Assembly (NCBI GenBank): GCA_002839825.1
Contig: PGYU01000022.1
Span: forward strand, 1 to 64,000
Source: Ignavibacteriae bacterium HGW-Ignavibacteriae-1
GTDB lineage: Bacteria > Bacteroidota > Ignavibacteria > Kapaibacteriales > UBA2268
Direction: 5' to 3'
DNA: 64,000 nt
Shown: one piece after another, positions 56,111 to 64,000 of the stretch
Layout: each line of letters starts with the position of its first letter
How positions within the stretch are numbered: position 1 is the first letter of the stretch
The notes under the pieces: generated by a model
Databases searched by the model: none
What the model was told of the DNA's origin: nothing
Seen by the model: only the letters and a program-made list of their open reading frames with translations
Program-made: the position numbers and the translations under genes

Positions 56111-59002
56111 CTATTCCATATTTTTCAAATAAGGTATTTCGACAAAGAAAGTAGTTCCATCGCCTTTGTTCGACTCAAAGTCAATCGTGCCGCCAAGAAT
56201 ATCTAACAAACCCTTTGTAATTGCCAGCCCAAGCCCGGTACCGTCCACTTGTTTGTCAGGGCGTTCTAATTGCATGAATCGCTCAAAAACTTGCTCTCGA
56301 GCCTCTTCGGGTATTCCGATGCCTGTATCTTTGACGTAGAATATAATTTTCGCGTCGTTGATTTTGTACCCAATTTCAATACTTCCCTTATCGGTATATT
56401 TGATAGCATTTCCGATTAAATTGGCAAGAATCTGATATACTCGTTGTTCGTCCGAAACAATGAGCGTTTCCTGATCGGGCAAAGAGATTTGTTTCGATAA
56501 AGCTAAGGATTTCTTTTCTGCAATTGGCTTGAAGAAGATATATAAATCATTAAAAGTCTTATTTAAATCGAATTGGGAGAATTTTGCTTTGATGTTGCCG
56601 GACTGAATTTTGGACAAATCAATAATATCATTCACCAATGCTAACAACCGCTTTCCACTACTATTTATTATCTCGAAAAACTCAAATTGTTCATTTTGCG
56701 AGAAGTCCATTTGTTTCAATAACTCCGAAAAACCGATTATACCATTAAGAGGAGTTCTAATTTCATGCGACATATTTGCAAGGAAAGCAGATTTCAGCTT
56801 ATCATTCATTTCTGCTTTTTCTTTTGCTTCGATTAATGTTTTCTGAGCATTAATTCTTTCTGTAATGTCAATTATCAACATCACTCTTGCATCAATACCT
56901 TGCCAACTAATTTTATCGGTTAATACATCAGCAACAAAAGAACTACCGGATTTTTTTCTTAAACATTTGAGCTTTTCCCAACCGGGACCATAAAAGGATT
57001 TCACTTGAATTAGATTTGCACTATCTTGAGCTTTAATTGAACTTAGTTTAATGTTTATGAATTCTTCGTAGCTAAACCCGAAATGCTTAATTGCGGCATC
57101 ATTTACTTCCAATATATTTTCGGTTTTCAAATCATATACCAGCATAGGCTGCGGATTGGAAACGAACATAGTTTTGAATCGGTTTTCGCTGTCACGAATT
57201 GTCTGAACGTAATGGTGCTCGTTAGTAACATCCAATAATTTCAAGAAAATATATTGCCTTTCTTTCTGTTCAAATAAATCAAGGAAAAGCAACATCTGCT
57301 TTACTTCGCCGATTTTGGTAATGACTTCTACTTCGTGCTTTGTGATTTTTTTCAATGTCATTAACGCACTCATCCGCTCAATAATTGATTCGGGGTGCAT
57401 CCAAATTGGCAGATGATAAAAGCTCTTATTAAAAACATCTTCCGGCGCATAGCCAATTACTTCAGTAAAACTGTCGCTAATATTAAGGTACAGCATCTCA
57501 TCAGCATTCAGAATGGCAGTAGGCAAAGGCGATAAATTGAATAATCTGACAAAAAACTCCCGAGATTCGTTTATTTGATTTTGTGCTACCCGCTCCTCAG
57601 TTTGGTCACGGAATACCAATACCACGCCAAATATTTCGCCCGCTTCGTTTTTGATAGGAGCACCGCTATCTACGATTGGTATTTGATTTCCATCTTTTGA
57701 AATCAGCAATGTATGGTTTGCTAATCCTACAATTTTTCCTTGCTTGAGAACAATCCTTACTGGGTTTTCTACACTTTTTAAGTTATCTTCATTAATAATT
57801 CTGAAAACTTTCTCTATATTTTGTCCTAAGGCATCAGATTCGAGCCAACCCGTGAGTTGTTCGGCAATTTTGTTCATTCTAATGATATTTCCATCCACAC
57901 CTGTAGTGATTACAGCATCGCCAATACTGTATAATGTGGTTTTGAAAATCTCGTTAGTCTCGCGTAGCGCCTTTTCTCGCTGATATAGTTTGTGGAAAAT
58001 CTGTTCTTTTCGATTTTTGTAATAAATTAATAAGCCGAGTATAAGAATTATAATTATAACCCCTACAGCAAACATAATAACAAATTCTCGCTTACGTAAT
58101 TCACTTACAATTTCATCCATATCAATTTCGGTGATAATGAACCAATTTGTATTCTTTATGGGCTGTGCGTGAGTCAGAACCTGCACACCTCTGTAATCTT
58201 CACCGGTTATTTTTCCACTTTGACCCATTACAGCCTTAACAGCAGTATTCTCGACATATCGCAAAGGAATAGTTAGCTTCAGCGCTGTATTTTTTGCATG
58301 CCGTAATTCGTTCAACACAAGCAGTTCGTCATTTTCATATCTTACTAAGAAAGATTCCGCCGATGGACTTGGTCCGGGCCATTCAACAATCAGAGGATAA
58401 AAATTAATTGAAGGGTCAATTCTGAACAGCATAATTGCCCTTACGATTCCGGAACTATCTCTAATTGGGGCGATAAAATCAATAAAAATCACGTCTCGAA
58501 CTTCATCTTTATATAAATCGCTCAATACAATGCTGTCGGCAGCAATTGCTTTGTCAATATATGCATCAAGAATCGAAGGCATTAATGAAGAGCCATTCTT
58601 GAGCGATAATGAAATTTTGCGATTTGTATCCAGAATTATAATATCATGGTATCTATCATTGAGCAAAACAGGCTCGAGAATATCAATTATATGGCTTTCG
58701 AGTTCATCAGAATGGACTTTGCTATTATATTCGATTATCAAGTCACTGAGATAGTTGTTGTTCGAAAAGAATTTAATATCGGAATGTCGTTCAAAGAGCC
58801 ATTGATTGATTCGAGTTGCTTTGATTTGACATAAGGTTTTCAGCTCACTATACTTCTCGTTTACAACAATCTCACGTGTAGAACTGTAATAATAGTAAGC
58901 AATCGAAATCAATAGAATACAAATTCCCGCTACAAAAATTATCAGGAAAGACTTACGTAGTGGCTTTATTTTACTCTCCGAATCAACTTCTTTGATTTTC
59001 AT
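56111..59002 (-). CDS. Membrane-bound multi-PAS sensor histidine kinase
   Basis: 963 residues from the ATG at 59002 (MKIKEVDSESK); an in-frame ATG at 59077 adds 25 residues. TM1 near 18-38, a periplasmic sensor of about 270 residues of Cache/CHASE type, TM2 near 315-335. Three cytoplasmic PAS domains follow (about 370-490, 500-610, 625-740), the first with DAVITTGVDGNIIRMNKIAE. The HisKA box is SAFLANMSHEIRTPLNGIIGF, and the ATPase domain has NLIGNAIKYTDKG, DTGIGIPEEAREQ and GTGLGLAI. No receiver domain and no adjacent response regulator: an orphan kinase whose signal and partner are unknown. Confidence 0.9.
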   Translation of the reverse strand: MKIKEVDSESKIKPLRKSFLIIFVAGICILLISIAYYYYSSTREIVVNEKYSELKTLCQIKATRINQWLFERHSDIKFFSNNNYLSDLIIEYNSKVHSDELESHIIDILEPVLLNDRYHDIIILDTNRKISLSLKNGSSLMPSILDAYIDKAIAADSIVLSDLYKDEVRDVIFIDFIAPIRDSSGIVRAIMLFRIDPSINFYPLIVEWPGPSPSAESFLVRYENDELLVLNELRHAKNTALKLTIPLRYVENTAVKAVMGQSGKITGEDYRGVQVLTHAQPIKNTNWFIITEIDMDEIVSELRKREFVIMFAVGVIIIILILGLLIYYKNRKEQIFHKLYQREKALRETNEIFKTTLYSIGDAVITTGVDGNIIRMNKIAEQLTGWLESDALGQNIEKVFRIINEDNLKSVENPVRIVLKQGKIVGLANHTLLISKDGNQIPIVDSGAPIKNEAGEIFGVVLVFRDQTEERVAQNQINESREFFVRLFNLSPLPTAILNADEMLYLNISDSFTEVIGYAPEDVFNKSFYHLPIWMHPESIIERMSALMTLKKITKHEVEVITKIGEVKQMLLFLDLFEQKERQYIFLKLLDVTNEHHYVQTIRDSENRFKTMFVSNPQPMLVYDLKTENILEVNDAAIKHFGFSYEEFINIKLSSIKAQDSANLIQVKSFYGPGWEKLKCLRKKSGSSFVADVLTDKISWQGIDARVMLIIDITERINAQKTLIEAKEKAEMNDKLKSAFLANMSHEIRTPLNGIIGFSELLKQMDFSQNEQFEFFEIINSSGKRLLALVNDIIDLSKIQSGNIKAKFSQFDLNKTFNDLYIFFKPIAEKKSLALSKQISLPDQETLIVSDEQRVYQILANLIGNAIKYTDKGSIEIGYKINDAKIIFYVKDTGIGIPEEAREQVFERFMQLERPDKQVDGTGLGLAITKGLLDILGGTIDFESNKGDGTTFFVEIPYLKNME

Positions 59003-59345
59003 AAGCAACTTTAAAAAGTTATACTTAACAAAGATAGATAATAATTTTATAGTATGCAAGTTAATTTTGAAATTCATCGAAATTTAGCAAAGGATTCAAA
59101 TGTAACATAAAGCAACTATTTAATGTGATTTCAGATACAATAAATTTAGTCAAGCATAACATCATTATTCGCAAGTCCTTAATTATTAAAGCGTTTATTT
59201 TGTTACAAATACGATTTTCTTTTGCCATGTAAAGAAATTTTCGTAATTTTAAATGTAACAAAATGGTAAAAAACATTTTTTTATGAGAAAAGATTAGCAT
59301 AATAGCTAACATTTAGTAACATCGTAGATAAGAACGAGGTAAAAC

Positions 59346-59606
59346 ATGGCAAAAGTAATGGGCGAAATCATCATTGATATCGAAAGGTGCAAGGGTTGCG
59401 AACTATGCTTCGATGCATGCCCGAAAGAAGCTATTCAGTTGAGCGACACTATAAATTCCAAAGGATACCAATTTGCAATCAAGGTCAACGACTTATGCAA
59501 TGGCTGCGCAAGTTGTGCATTGGTATGCCCTGACGCTGTAATTACAGTTTACCGCAAGGTGGACAAAACAAAAAGACCTGTCAAAGTAATAGAAATTGAA
59601 GATTAA
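59346..59606 (+). CDS. korD: 2-oxoacid:ferredoxin oxidoreductase delta subunit (4Fe-4S)
   Basis: 86 residues with two 4Fe-4S motifs: CKGCELCFDACPKE and CNGCASCALVCPD. It passes electrons from the catalytic subunits to ferredoxin. First gene of a four-gene operon; 15 bp before the alpha subunit. The 268-bp gap before it contains no gene I can support. korD/vorD naming depends on substrate, which is not resolved. Confidence 0.92.
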   Translation: MAKVMGEIIIDIERCKGCELCFDACPKEAIQLSDTINSKGYQFAIKVNDLCNGCASCALVCPDAVITVYRKVDKTKRPVKVIEIED

Positions 59607-59621
59607 CTAAAAGGAACAGAA

Positions 59622-60695
59622 ATGGGCGATCTAAAGCTTATGAAAGGAAACGAAGCACTCTCCGAGGCTATGATTAGAGCCGGATGTGATGCATATTTCG
59701 GTTATCCTATCACTCCGCAATCCGAAGTACTCGAATATCTTGCTCGTGAAGCATCTGCTCGTACGGGTATGGTGGTCTTGCAAGCCGAGAGCGAAGTTGC
59801 GGCTATTAATATGATTTACGGCGCTGCAGGCGCCGGCAGACGTGTTATGACTACTTCATCAAGCCCAGGCATTAGTCTTATGCAAGAAGGGCTTTCATAT
59901 ATCGCAAGTGCCGAACTGCCTTGCCTCTTGGCGAATGTTGTCAGAGGTGGTCCCGGACTTGGCACTATTCAGCCTTCGCAAGCTGATTATTTTCAATCTG
60001 TAAAAGGTGGCGGACATGGTGACTATAAATTAATCGTTTTAGCTCCGTCAAGCGTTCAAGAAATGGTAGATTTTGTCAAGCTCGGATTTGAACTTGGCGA
60101 AAAATATCGCAATCCGGTGATGATTTTGACTGATGGCGCTATCGGACAAATGATGGAAAAAGTCGTTTTGTTCGAGCAAATGCCTCGCAAAACTGAATTC
60201 CCAGATTGGGCTACTACAGGCAAAAAACCCGGCAAAGACAGAAATTATATTACTTCCTTGCATATTCAGTCCGAAAAAATGGAAGAAATTAACCTTCGTC
60301 TCCAAGCAAAATACAAAGAAATCGAAAAAAATGAAATCCGTTACCAAACTGTCAATCTTGAAGATGCCGAATACGTGTTCACAGGATTTGGCTTAGTTGC
60401 TCGGATTTGTATCAAAGCTATGGAAATGGCTCGCGCCAAAGGCTACAAAGTGGGCGTTATCAGACCGATTACAGTATTCCCATTCCCAACGCAAGTTTAC
60501 GCAGACGTTGCTCCGCAACTCAAAGGAATTTTAGATGTGGAAATGAACGCAGGGCAAATGGTAGAAGACGTTCGCCTATCGGTAAATGGAGCCACAAAAG
60601 TTGAATTTTACGGCAGAATGGGCGGTATGATTCCATCACCCGAAGAAATTCTCGAAAATTTTGAAAGAATCTACATCAAAGGAGAAACAAAATGA
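59622..60695 (+). CDS. korA: 2-oxoacid:ferredoxin oxidoreductase alpha subunit
   Basis: 357 residues. Opens with KLMKGNEALSEAMIRAGCDAYFGYPITPQSE, the pyrimidine-binding domain pattern of this family, then SSPGISLMQEGLSY and GPGLGTIQPSQADYF. Together with the beta subunit it decarboxylates a 2-oxoacid with thiamine diphosphate, forming acyl-CoA and reduced ferredoxin, or the reverse. 2-oxoglutarate (Kor) and branched-chain (Vor) types look alike here. Its stop overlaps the beta start by 4 bp. Confidence 0.9.
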   Translation: MGDLKLMKGNEALSEAMIRAGCDAYFGYPITPQSEVLEYLAREASARTGMVVLQAESEVAAINMIYGAAGAGRRVMTTSSSPGISLMQEGLSYIASAELPCLLANVVRGGPGLGTIQPSQADYFQSVKGGGHGDYKLIVLAPSSVQEMVDFVKLGFELGEKYRNPVMILTDGAIGQMMEKVVLFEQMPRKTEFPDWATTGKKPGKDRNYITSLHIQSEKMEEINLRLQAKYKEIEKNEIRYQTVNLEDAEYVFTGFGLVARICIKAMEMARAKGYKVGVIRPITVFPFPTQVYADVAPQLKGILDVEMNAGQMVEDVRLSVNGATKVEFYGRMGGMIPSPEEILENFERIYIKGETK

Positions 60696-61516
60696 GCGAA
60701 AGAACATATGTTGATATAGAAGCTGAATTGACCGACCAACCAATCAATTTTGACGAAGATATTTGTTTGGCAGAAAATGTGGTCTATATCAAACCACAAA
60801 CTCTGATTGACGTCCCGATGCACTATTGCCCGGGTTGCGGTCACAGTACAGCACATAAAATTCTGATGGAAGTTGTGGACGAAATGGGAATTCAAGAAGA
60901 AATCATCGGCGTAGCGCCGGTTGGATGCTCCGTATTCGCCTATCACTACATGAATGTAGATATGCAAGAAGCAGCCCACGGACGTGCTTGTGCAGTTGCT
61001 ACCGGTATCAAACGCATTATGCCCGAAAAATATGTCTTCACATACCAAGGTGACGGCGATTTGGCAGCAATTGGCACCGCAGAAACAGTTCACGCAGCAA
61101 ATCGCGGCGAAAATATTCTTGTAGTTTTCATCAATAACGGTATTTATGGAATGACAAGCGGTCAAATGGCTCCTACTACATTACCCGGAATGGTGACAAC
61201 AACTTCACCTTACGGTCGCGATGTCAAAACTCAAGGCTATCCGCTTTATATTAGCAATTTATTGGCAAATTTGCCGGGTGTGGCATACGTAAGTCGTCAC
61301 TCAGTCCATACTCCGAATAATGTACGCAAAGCAAAAAAATCAATTGCAAAAGCTTTGGAATATCAAAAGCAAGGGCTCGGATTCTGCATGGTGGAAATCG
61401 TGACTAATTGTCCGTCCAACTGGAAAATGACACCCAAGCAATCAAATCAATTCGTCGAAGAAAAAATGATTCCATTCTATCCGCTTGGCGATATAAAAGT
61501 TCCGGAGGGCAAATAA
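60692..61516 (+). CDS. korB: 2-oxoacid:ferredoxin oxidoreductase beta subunit
   Basis: 274 residues. Thiamine diphosphate-binding subunit with HYCPGCGHSTAHKI near the N-terminus and the GDGDLAAIG ... NNGIYGMTSGQ motif that binds diphosphate and Mg. Translationally coupled to the alpha subunit (ATGA overlap) and 1 bp before the gamma subunit. Confidence 0.93.
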   Translation: MSERTYVDIEAELTDQPINFDEDICLAENVVYIKPQTLIDVPMHYCPGCGHSTAHKILMEVVDEMGIQEEIIGVAPVGCSVFAYHYMNVDMQEAAHGRACAVATGIKRIMPEKYVFTYQGDGDLAAIGTAETVHAANRGENILVVFINNGIYGMTSGQMAPTTLPGMVTTTSPYGRDVKTQGYPLYISNLLANLPGVAYVSRHSVHTPNNVRKAKKSIAKALEYQKQGLGFCMVEIVTNCPSNWKMTPKQSNQFVEEKMIPFYPLGDIKVPEGK

Positions 61517-61517
61517 G

Positions 61518-62057
61518 ATGACACAAGAAGCAATTTTCGCAGGATTCGGCGGTCAAGGCGTACTTTCGATGGGAATGATTTTGGCTTATTCGGGCATGCT
61601 CGAAAACAAAGAAGTATGTTGGATGCCATCATACGGACCCGAAATGCGCGGCGGCACAGCAAATGCAATCACAATTGTATCCGACGATTATATCAGTTCG
61701 CCAATTATATCGAGATTTGACTCGGTAATCGCACTCAATCAACCATCCGTTGATAAATTCGAATCGAGAGTAAAACCCGGTGGTATGATAATTTACGATA
61801 GCACAAATATATTGACTCCGCCCACTCGTACCGACATCACAATTTACAATGTGCCCGGCAGCGAAGAAGCAGTAAAGCTCAAAAACATCAAAGTATTGAA
61901 TATGTTGATGTTAGGTGCATTTGTAAGAGCTACAAAAATAGTAAAAGAAGAAACAATCACCGAAGCACTCAAGCAAGTGCTACCAGAACGCTACCATAAA
62001 TTAGTTCCACTAAACATGGAAGCATTCAACGTCGGTACAAGTTTCGTAACAAACTAA
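61518..62057 (+). CDS. korC: 2-oxoacid:ferredoxin oxidoreductase gamma subunit
   Basis: 179 residues. Family start AIFAGFGGQGVLSMGMIL and the GPEMRGGTANAITIVSDD segment are diagnostic of the gamma subunit. Completes a delta-alpha-beta-gamma set, so the enzyme is whole. Terminator 30 bp downstream. Confidence 0.93.
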   Translation: MTQEAIFAGFGGQGVLSMGMILAYSGMLENKEVCWMPSYGPEMRGGTANAITIVSDDYISSPIISRFDSVIALNQPSVDKFESRVKPGGMIIYDSTNILTPPTRTDITIYNVPGSEEAVKLKNIKVLNMLMLGAFVRATKIVKEETITEALKQVLPERYHKLVPLNMEAFNVGTSFVTN

Positions 62058-62086
62058 TCTCTCTATATCTCATAAGACCTCCTAAT

Positions 62087-62114
62087 ACCGTCACTTTGTG
62101 GCGGTTTTTTTTTT
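62087..62114 (+). terminator. Rho-independent terminator of the kor operon
   Basis: Stem ACCGTCAC/GTGGCGGT (62087-62094 with 62098-62105, one G-T pair), TTT loop, followed by about ten T. Confidence 0.88.
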
Positions 62115-62254
62115 ATATTTAAGGTAAAGTGCGGAATTCACGTTAATTAAAAAATATTTGTTTATATCATAAACTATTTTTACTTTGGAAAGTGATTGTT
62201 TGCAATTTGAAAGATTTGTTGATGAGAATGCTTTTTAAACTAATGGGATTTGCC

Positions 62255-62983
62255 ATGAAAATACTATTAATTATTATAGCCTTGGTGCTCGGCTCTTGCT
62301 CAGAAATTGAAAATCTCAAGAACAATATCTATGTTGAGGGCAACTATTGGCATTTTGCCTTAGAGACACACGCCAAAACGGGCGATTCTGTAAAGCTATA
62401 TACCCAAATTGATGAGGAGGACAATTCAAGAAAAGGGGAGCTTATCAATAAATGGGTTTACTATTCTTCGTTTTATCCGGATGGAAATCTGCTAAGCGAA
62501 AAATATTCAACATCAGAAGTCTCAATTTTGAAGATTGAATTGTCAACTCCAAGATTAACAGATGAACAGTTTTGGTCTTTATTGCCCAGCTTACAAATTG
62601 ACAAGTCTCTAAAAGCAAATGAATCTGATGAAAAGACATTTTCAATTAAAAAATGGGAAACATCATCAAAAAGTTATGATGAAGAAGGAAATCTAATTGA
62701 CGATATTGAAAATGCAAAATCGGAACCTAAAACGACTAAATATCCTTATGAATTAAAGTATTTAGGCAAATCCTTTTATTCAAATCCGGTAGTTAATGAT
62801 AGCTGCGAACACTATCAAATCAACTTTACATACAATGTAGAGGGCGATAAATATAATGGTTCAAAATTTTTATACGATTATTATTTTCACGAAAAATATG
62901 GCTTCGTCTCTATCAAAATCAATGTTGGTAACTCAGAATTTTACGAAATGAATCTCAAAGAAAAGAGGTTGAAGAAGGAGTGA
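62255..62983 (+). CDS. Predicted lipoprotein of unknown function
   Basis: 242 residues from the ATG at 62255 (MKILLIIIALVLGSC), giving a lipobox LGSC; an earlier in-frame start at 62192 adds 21 non-signal residues. Acidic, Ser/Lys-rich body with no motif I recognise (EGNYWHFALETHAKTGDSV near the start). First of three consecutive small exported proteins; 10 bp before the next gene. Confidence 0.7.
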   Translation: MKILLIIIALVLGSCSEIENLKNNIYVEGNYWHFALETHAKTGDSVKLYTQIDEEDNSRKGELINKWVYYSSFYPDGNLLSEKYSTSEVSILKIELSTPRLTDEQFWSLLPSLQIDKSLKANESDEKTFSIKKWETSSKSYDEEGNLIDDIENAKSEPKTTKYPYELKYLGKSFYSNPVVNDSCEHYQINFTYNVEGDKYNGSKFLYDYYFHEKYGFVSIKINVGNSEFYEMNLKEKRLKKE

Positions 62984-62993
62984 GGGAAGTAAA

Positions 62994-63467
62994 ATGAGAC
63001 TAACAATTATGATATTGACTATATTTTTGTTTTCATCAATCGTATATTCTCAAAATGGTGATCCGATTAAATATATAGCTGTCAATTATACTGATTTGAG
63101 AATACACACACAAACAGAATTACCCTTAGACCTGTTCATAGAAAAAACTTATCCGGGGTATATAGATAGAGATACAATAACTTCTGATTCCTTATTGAGT
63201 TTATTTGAAGATGAATTCAATAAATTCACATCCCCTGTATATATCGATAATTGCAGTGATTATAGATTAGTTGCATTGGTATTCAGAAATTCAGGTAAAA
63301 TTGACACATTGGCTGTTGGAGAATGCTTTGTCGTAGTCTTTAATCAAAATTTATATAAACCAAGAATAAGACTATTAAAATTATTTACCGAGCGATTACA
63401 ACCATTTTCTCAAGAAGAATATTATGACTATATAAAAAATTTGGAAAGTTATTTTGAATGTGAATGA
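62994..63467 (+). CDS. Predicted exported protein of unknown function
   Basis: 157 residues. Signal peptide MRLTIMILTIFLFSSIVYSQ. Mature part about 135 residues, with VDxCS-like region YIDNCSDYRLVALVF and an acidic/aromatic C-terminus (EEYYDYIKNLESYFECE). No recognised family. In the same run as its neighbours (10 bp and 27 bp gaps). Confidence 0.7.
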   Translation: MRLTIMILTIFLFSSIVYSQNGDPIKYIAVNYTDLRIHTQTELPLDLFIEKTYPGYIDRDTITSDSLLSLFEDEFNKFTSPVYIDNCSDYRLVALVFRNSGKIDTLAVGECFVVVFNQNLYKPRIRLLKLFTERLQPFSQEEYYDYIKNLESYFECE

Positions 63468-63494
63468 ATCAAGACTAATTGAAAAGGAAAAACA

Positions 63495-64000
63495 ATGAAA
63501 AATCAAAGTAGAACATATTTTTGGGTAATTGCTGTCCTTTGTATCTTTATTACAAGGTTACCTATCCATGCCTATGAGTTATCAGATTCTATGAAAATAG
63601 AATTTGTTAAAAGATTATTATTTTTTGAGTTGGTATCAAATAAATTTACTAAAAATTATCAATCTCAAATTAAAAGAAATTGGACATCAATGGAGAATGA
63701 TTCGATACCAATCAAAGACATTTTTTACATGCATGATAACTATATACAGACCATAAAGGTTTGGGAGGACACGACAAATGATTTTTTGAGAGATAGATTT
63801 AAAATTTATATGGGATACCAGTGTTGCACTTCACCCTTTAATCAATATTATTTTGTAGCAATAGGTGCAGGATATAGATATTATTTTTTAGGTGGATTCA
63901 AAACAAGTAGCTTTAATGAATTTATTAAAAACGAAATACGAGCTGTTGATGAGGCAAATGTTATGGAAATTGCAAAATTATATTACAGAACAATGGAATA
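63495..64000 (+). CDS. Predicted exported protein of unknown function (runs to window edge)
   Basis: 168 codons are visible; the final two bases TA may be the first two of a TAA or TAG stop, so the gene may be complete or continue. Hydrophobic N-terminus (TYFWVIAVLCIFITRLPIHA) after a MKNQSR start, with an AAAAGGAAAAA site. Rich in aromatic and basic residues; contains YMGYQCCTSPFNQYYF. No recognised family. Confidence 0.6.
   Translation, partial: MKNQSRTYFWVIAVLCIFITRLPIHAYELSDSMKIEFVKRLLFFELVSNKFTKNYQSQIKRNWTSMENDSIPIKDIFYMHDNYIQTIKVWEDTTNDFLRDRFKIYMGYQCCTSPFNQYYFVAIGAGYRYYFLGGFKTSSFNEFIKNEIRAVDEANVMEIAKLYYRTME

Noticed and set aside
59061-59312. Minus-strand 83-codon frame in the gap before korD
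   Set aside because: AT-rich spacer with no ribosome site, partly overlapping the start of the kinase frame; no recognisable features.

Overview
The window is low-GC DNA from a Gram-negative bacterium of the FCB group: Bacteroidota, or the related Ignavibacteria/Kapabacteria-type lineages. The evidence is six complete proteins ending in a type IX secretion (T9SS) type A sorting domain, a Bacteroidetes-type alternative GlmU, a DUF3160 secreted protein, Bacteroidetes-style TTG/TAnnTTTG promoter candidates, and many lipoproteins. I cannot place it to genus from sequence alone. No T9SS machinery gene (por/gld/spr), transposase, integrase, CRISPR array or rRNA is present.

Region by region: (1) 1-16650, minus strand, is one tightly packed run. 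An outer-membrane barrel protein with two OmpA-type domains is followed by four giant modular secreted paralogues spaced 11-55 bp apart. They share signal peptide, ligand-type von Willebrand A (VWA) domain, Ig-like modules, lectin and sorting tail, but carry different central propellers: a 58-residue repeat in 7, 7 or 8 copies, or an 8-blade WD40. (2) 17064-24239 holds a T9SS-exported protein, a radical SAM/SPASM enzyme, a WD40-like lipoprotein and a 13-Asp-box T9SS protein, separated by gaps full of dispersed repeats and hairpins. (3) 24412-24771 is tmRNA (minus) with its terminator. (4) 24920-32273 holds a PepSY-type membrane protein, the convergent pyrG / GlmU-like / GT39-like operon, and a sugar-binding lipoprotein. 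(5) 32300-35279 is an iron cluster, feoA-feoB-dtxR, with two matching inverted repeats just upstream of feoA.

(6) 35355-41513 holds a lipoprotein, an HtrA protease, and a tail-collar protein / subtilase-CUB / IPTL-CTERM gene set. (7) 41531-41905 is a repeat block with a G4-type motif, a 68-bp tandem repeat and a composite dispersed element. (8) 41910-53055 is mixed housekeeping and signalling: DUF3160 protein, rlmI-like, rimO, lipoproteins including a beta-carbonic anhydrase, a histidine kinase divergent from a receiver-SpoIIE phosphatase, an Old Yellow Enzyme, and a marR-yceI pair. (9) 53245-55989 has a CHAD protein, tRNA-Gly(CCC), two tandem hsp20 genes behind a possible sigma-54 promoter with upstream inverted repeats, and one unknown gene. 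(10) 56111-62057 has a large PAS histidine kinase and a complete four-subunit 2-oxoacid:ferredoxin oxidoreductase operon. (11) 62255-64000 has three unknown small exported proteins, the last cut by the window edge.

How the parts work together: region 1 looks like a surface-adhesin or surface-binding locus with an OmpA-family protein as possible envelope anchor. The Feo cluster is a self-regulated iron uptake unit. The 2-oxoacid oxidoreductase points to ferredoxin-dependent carbon metabolism. Function statements come from motifs read by eye; no database search was run.
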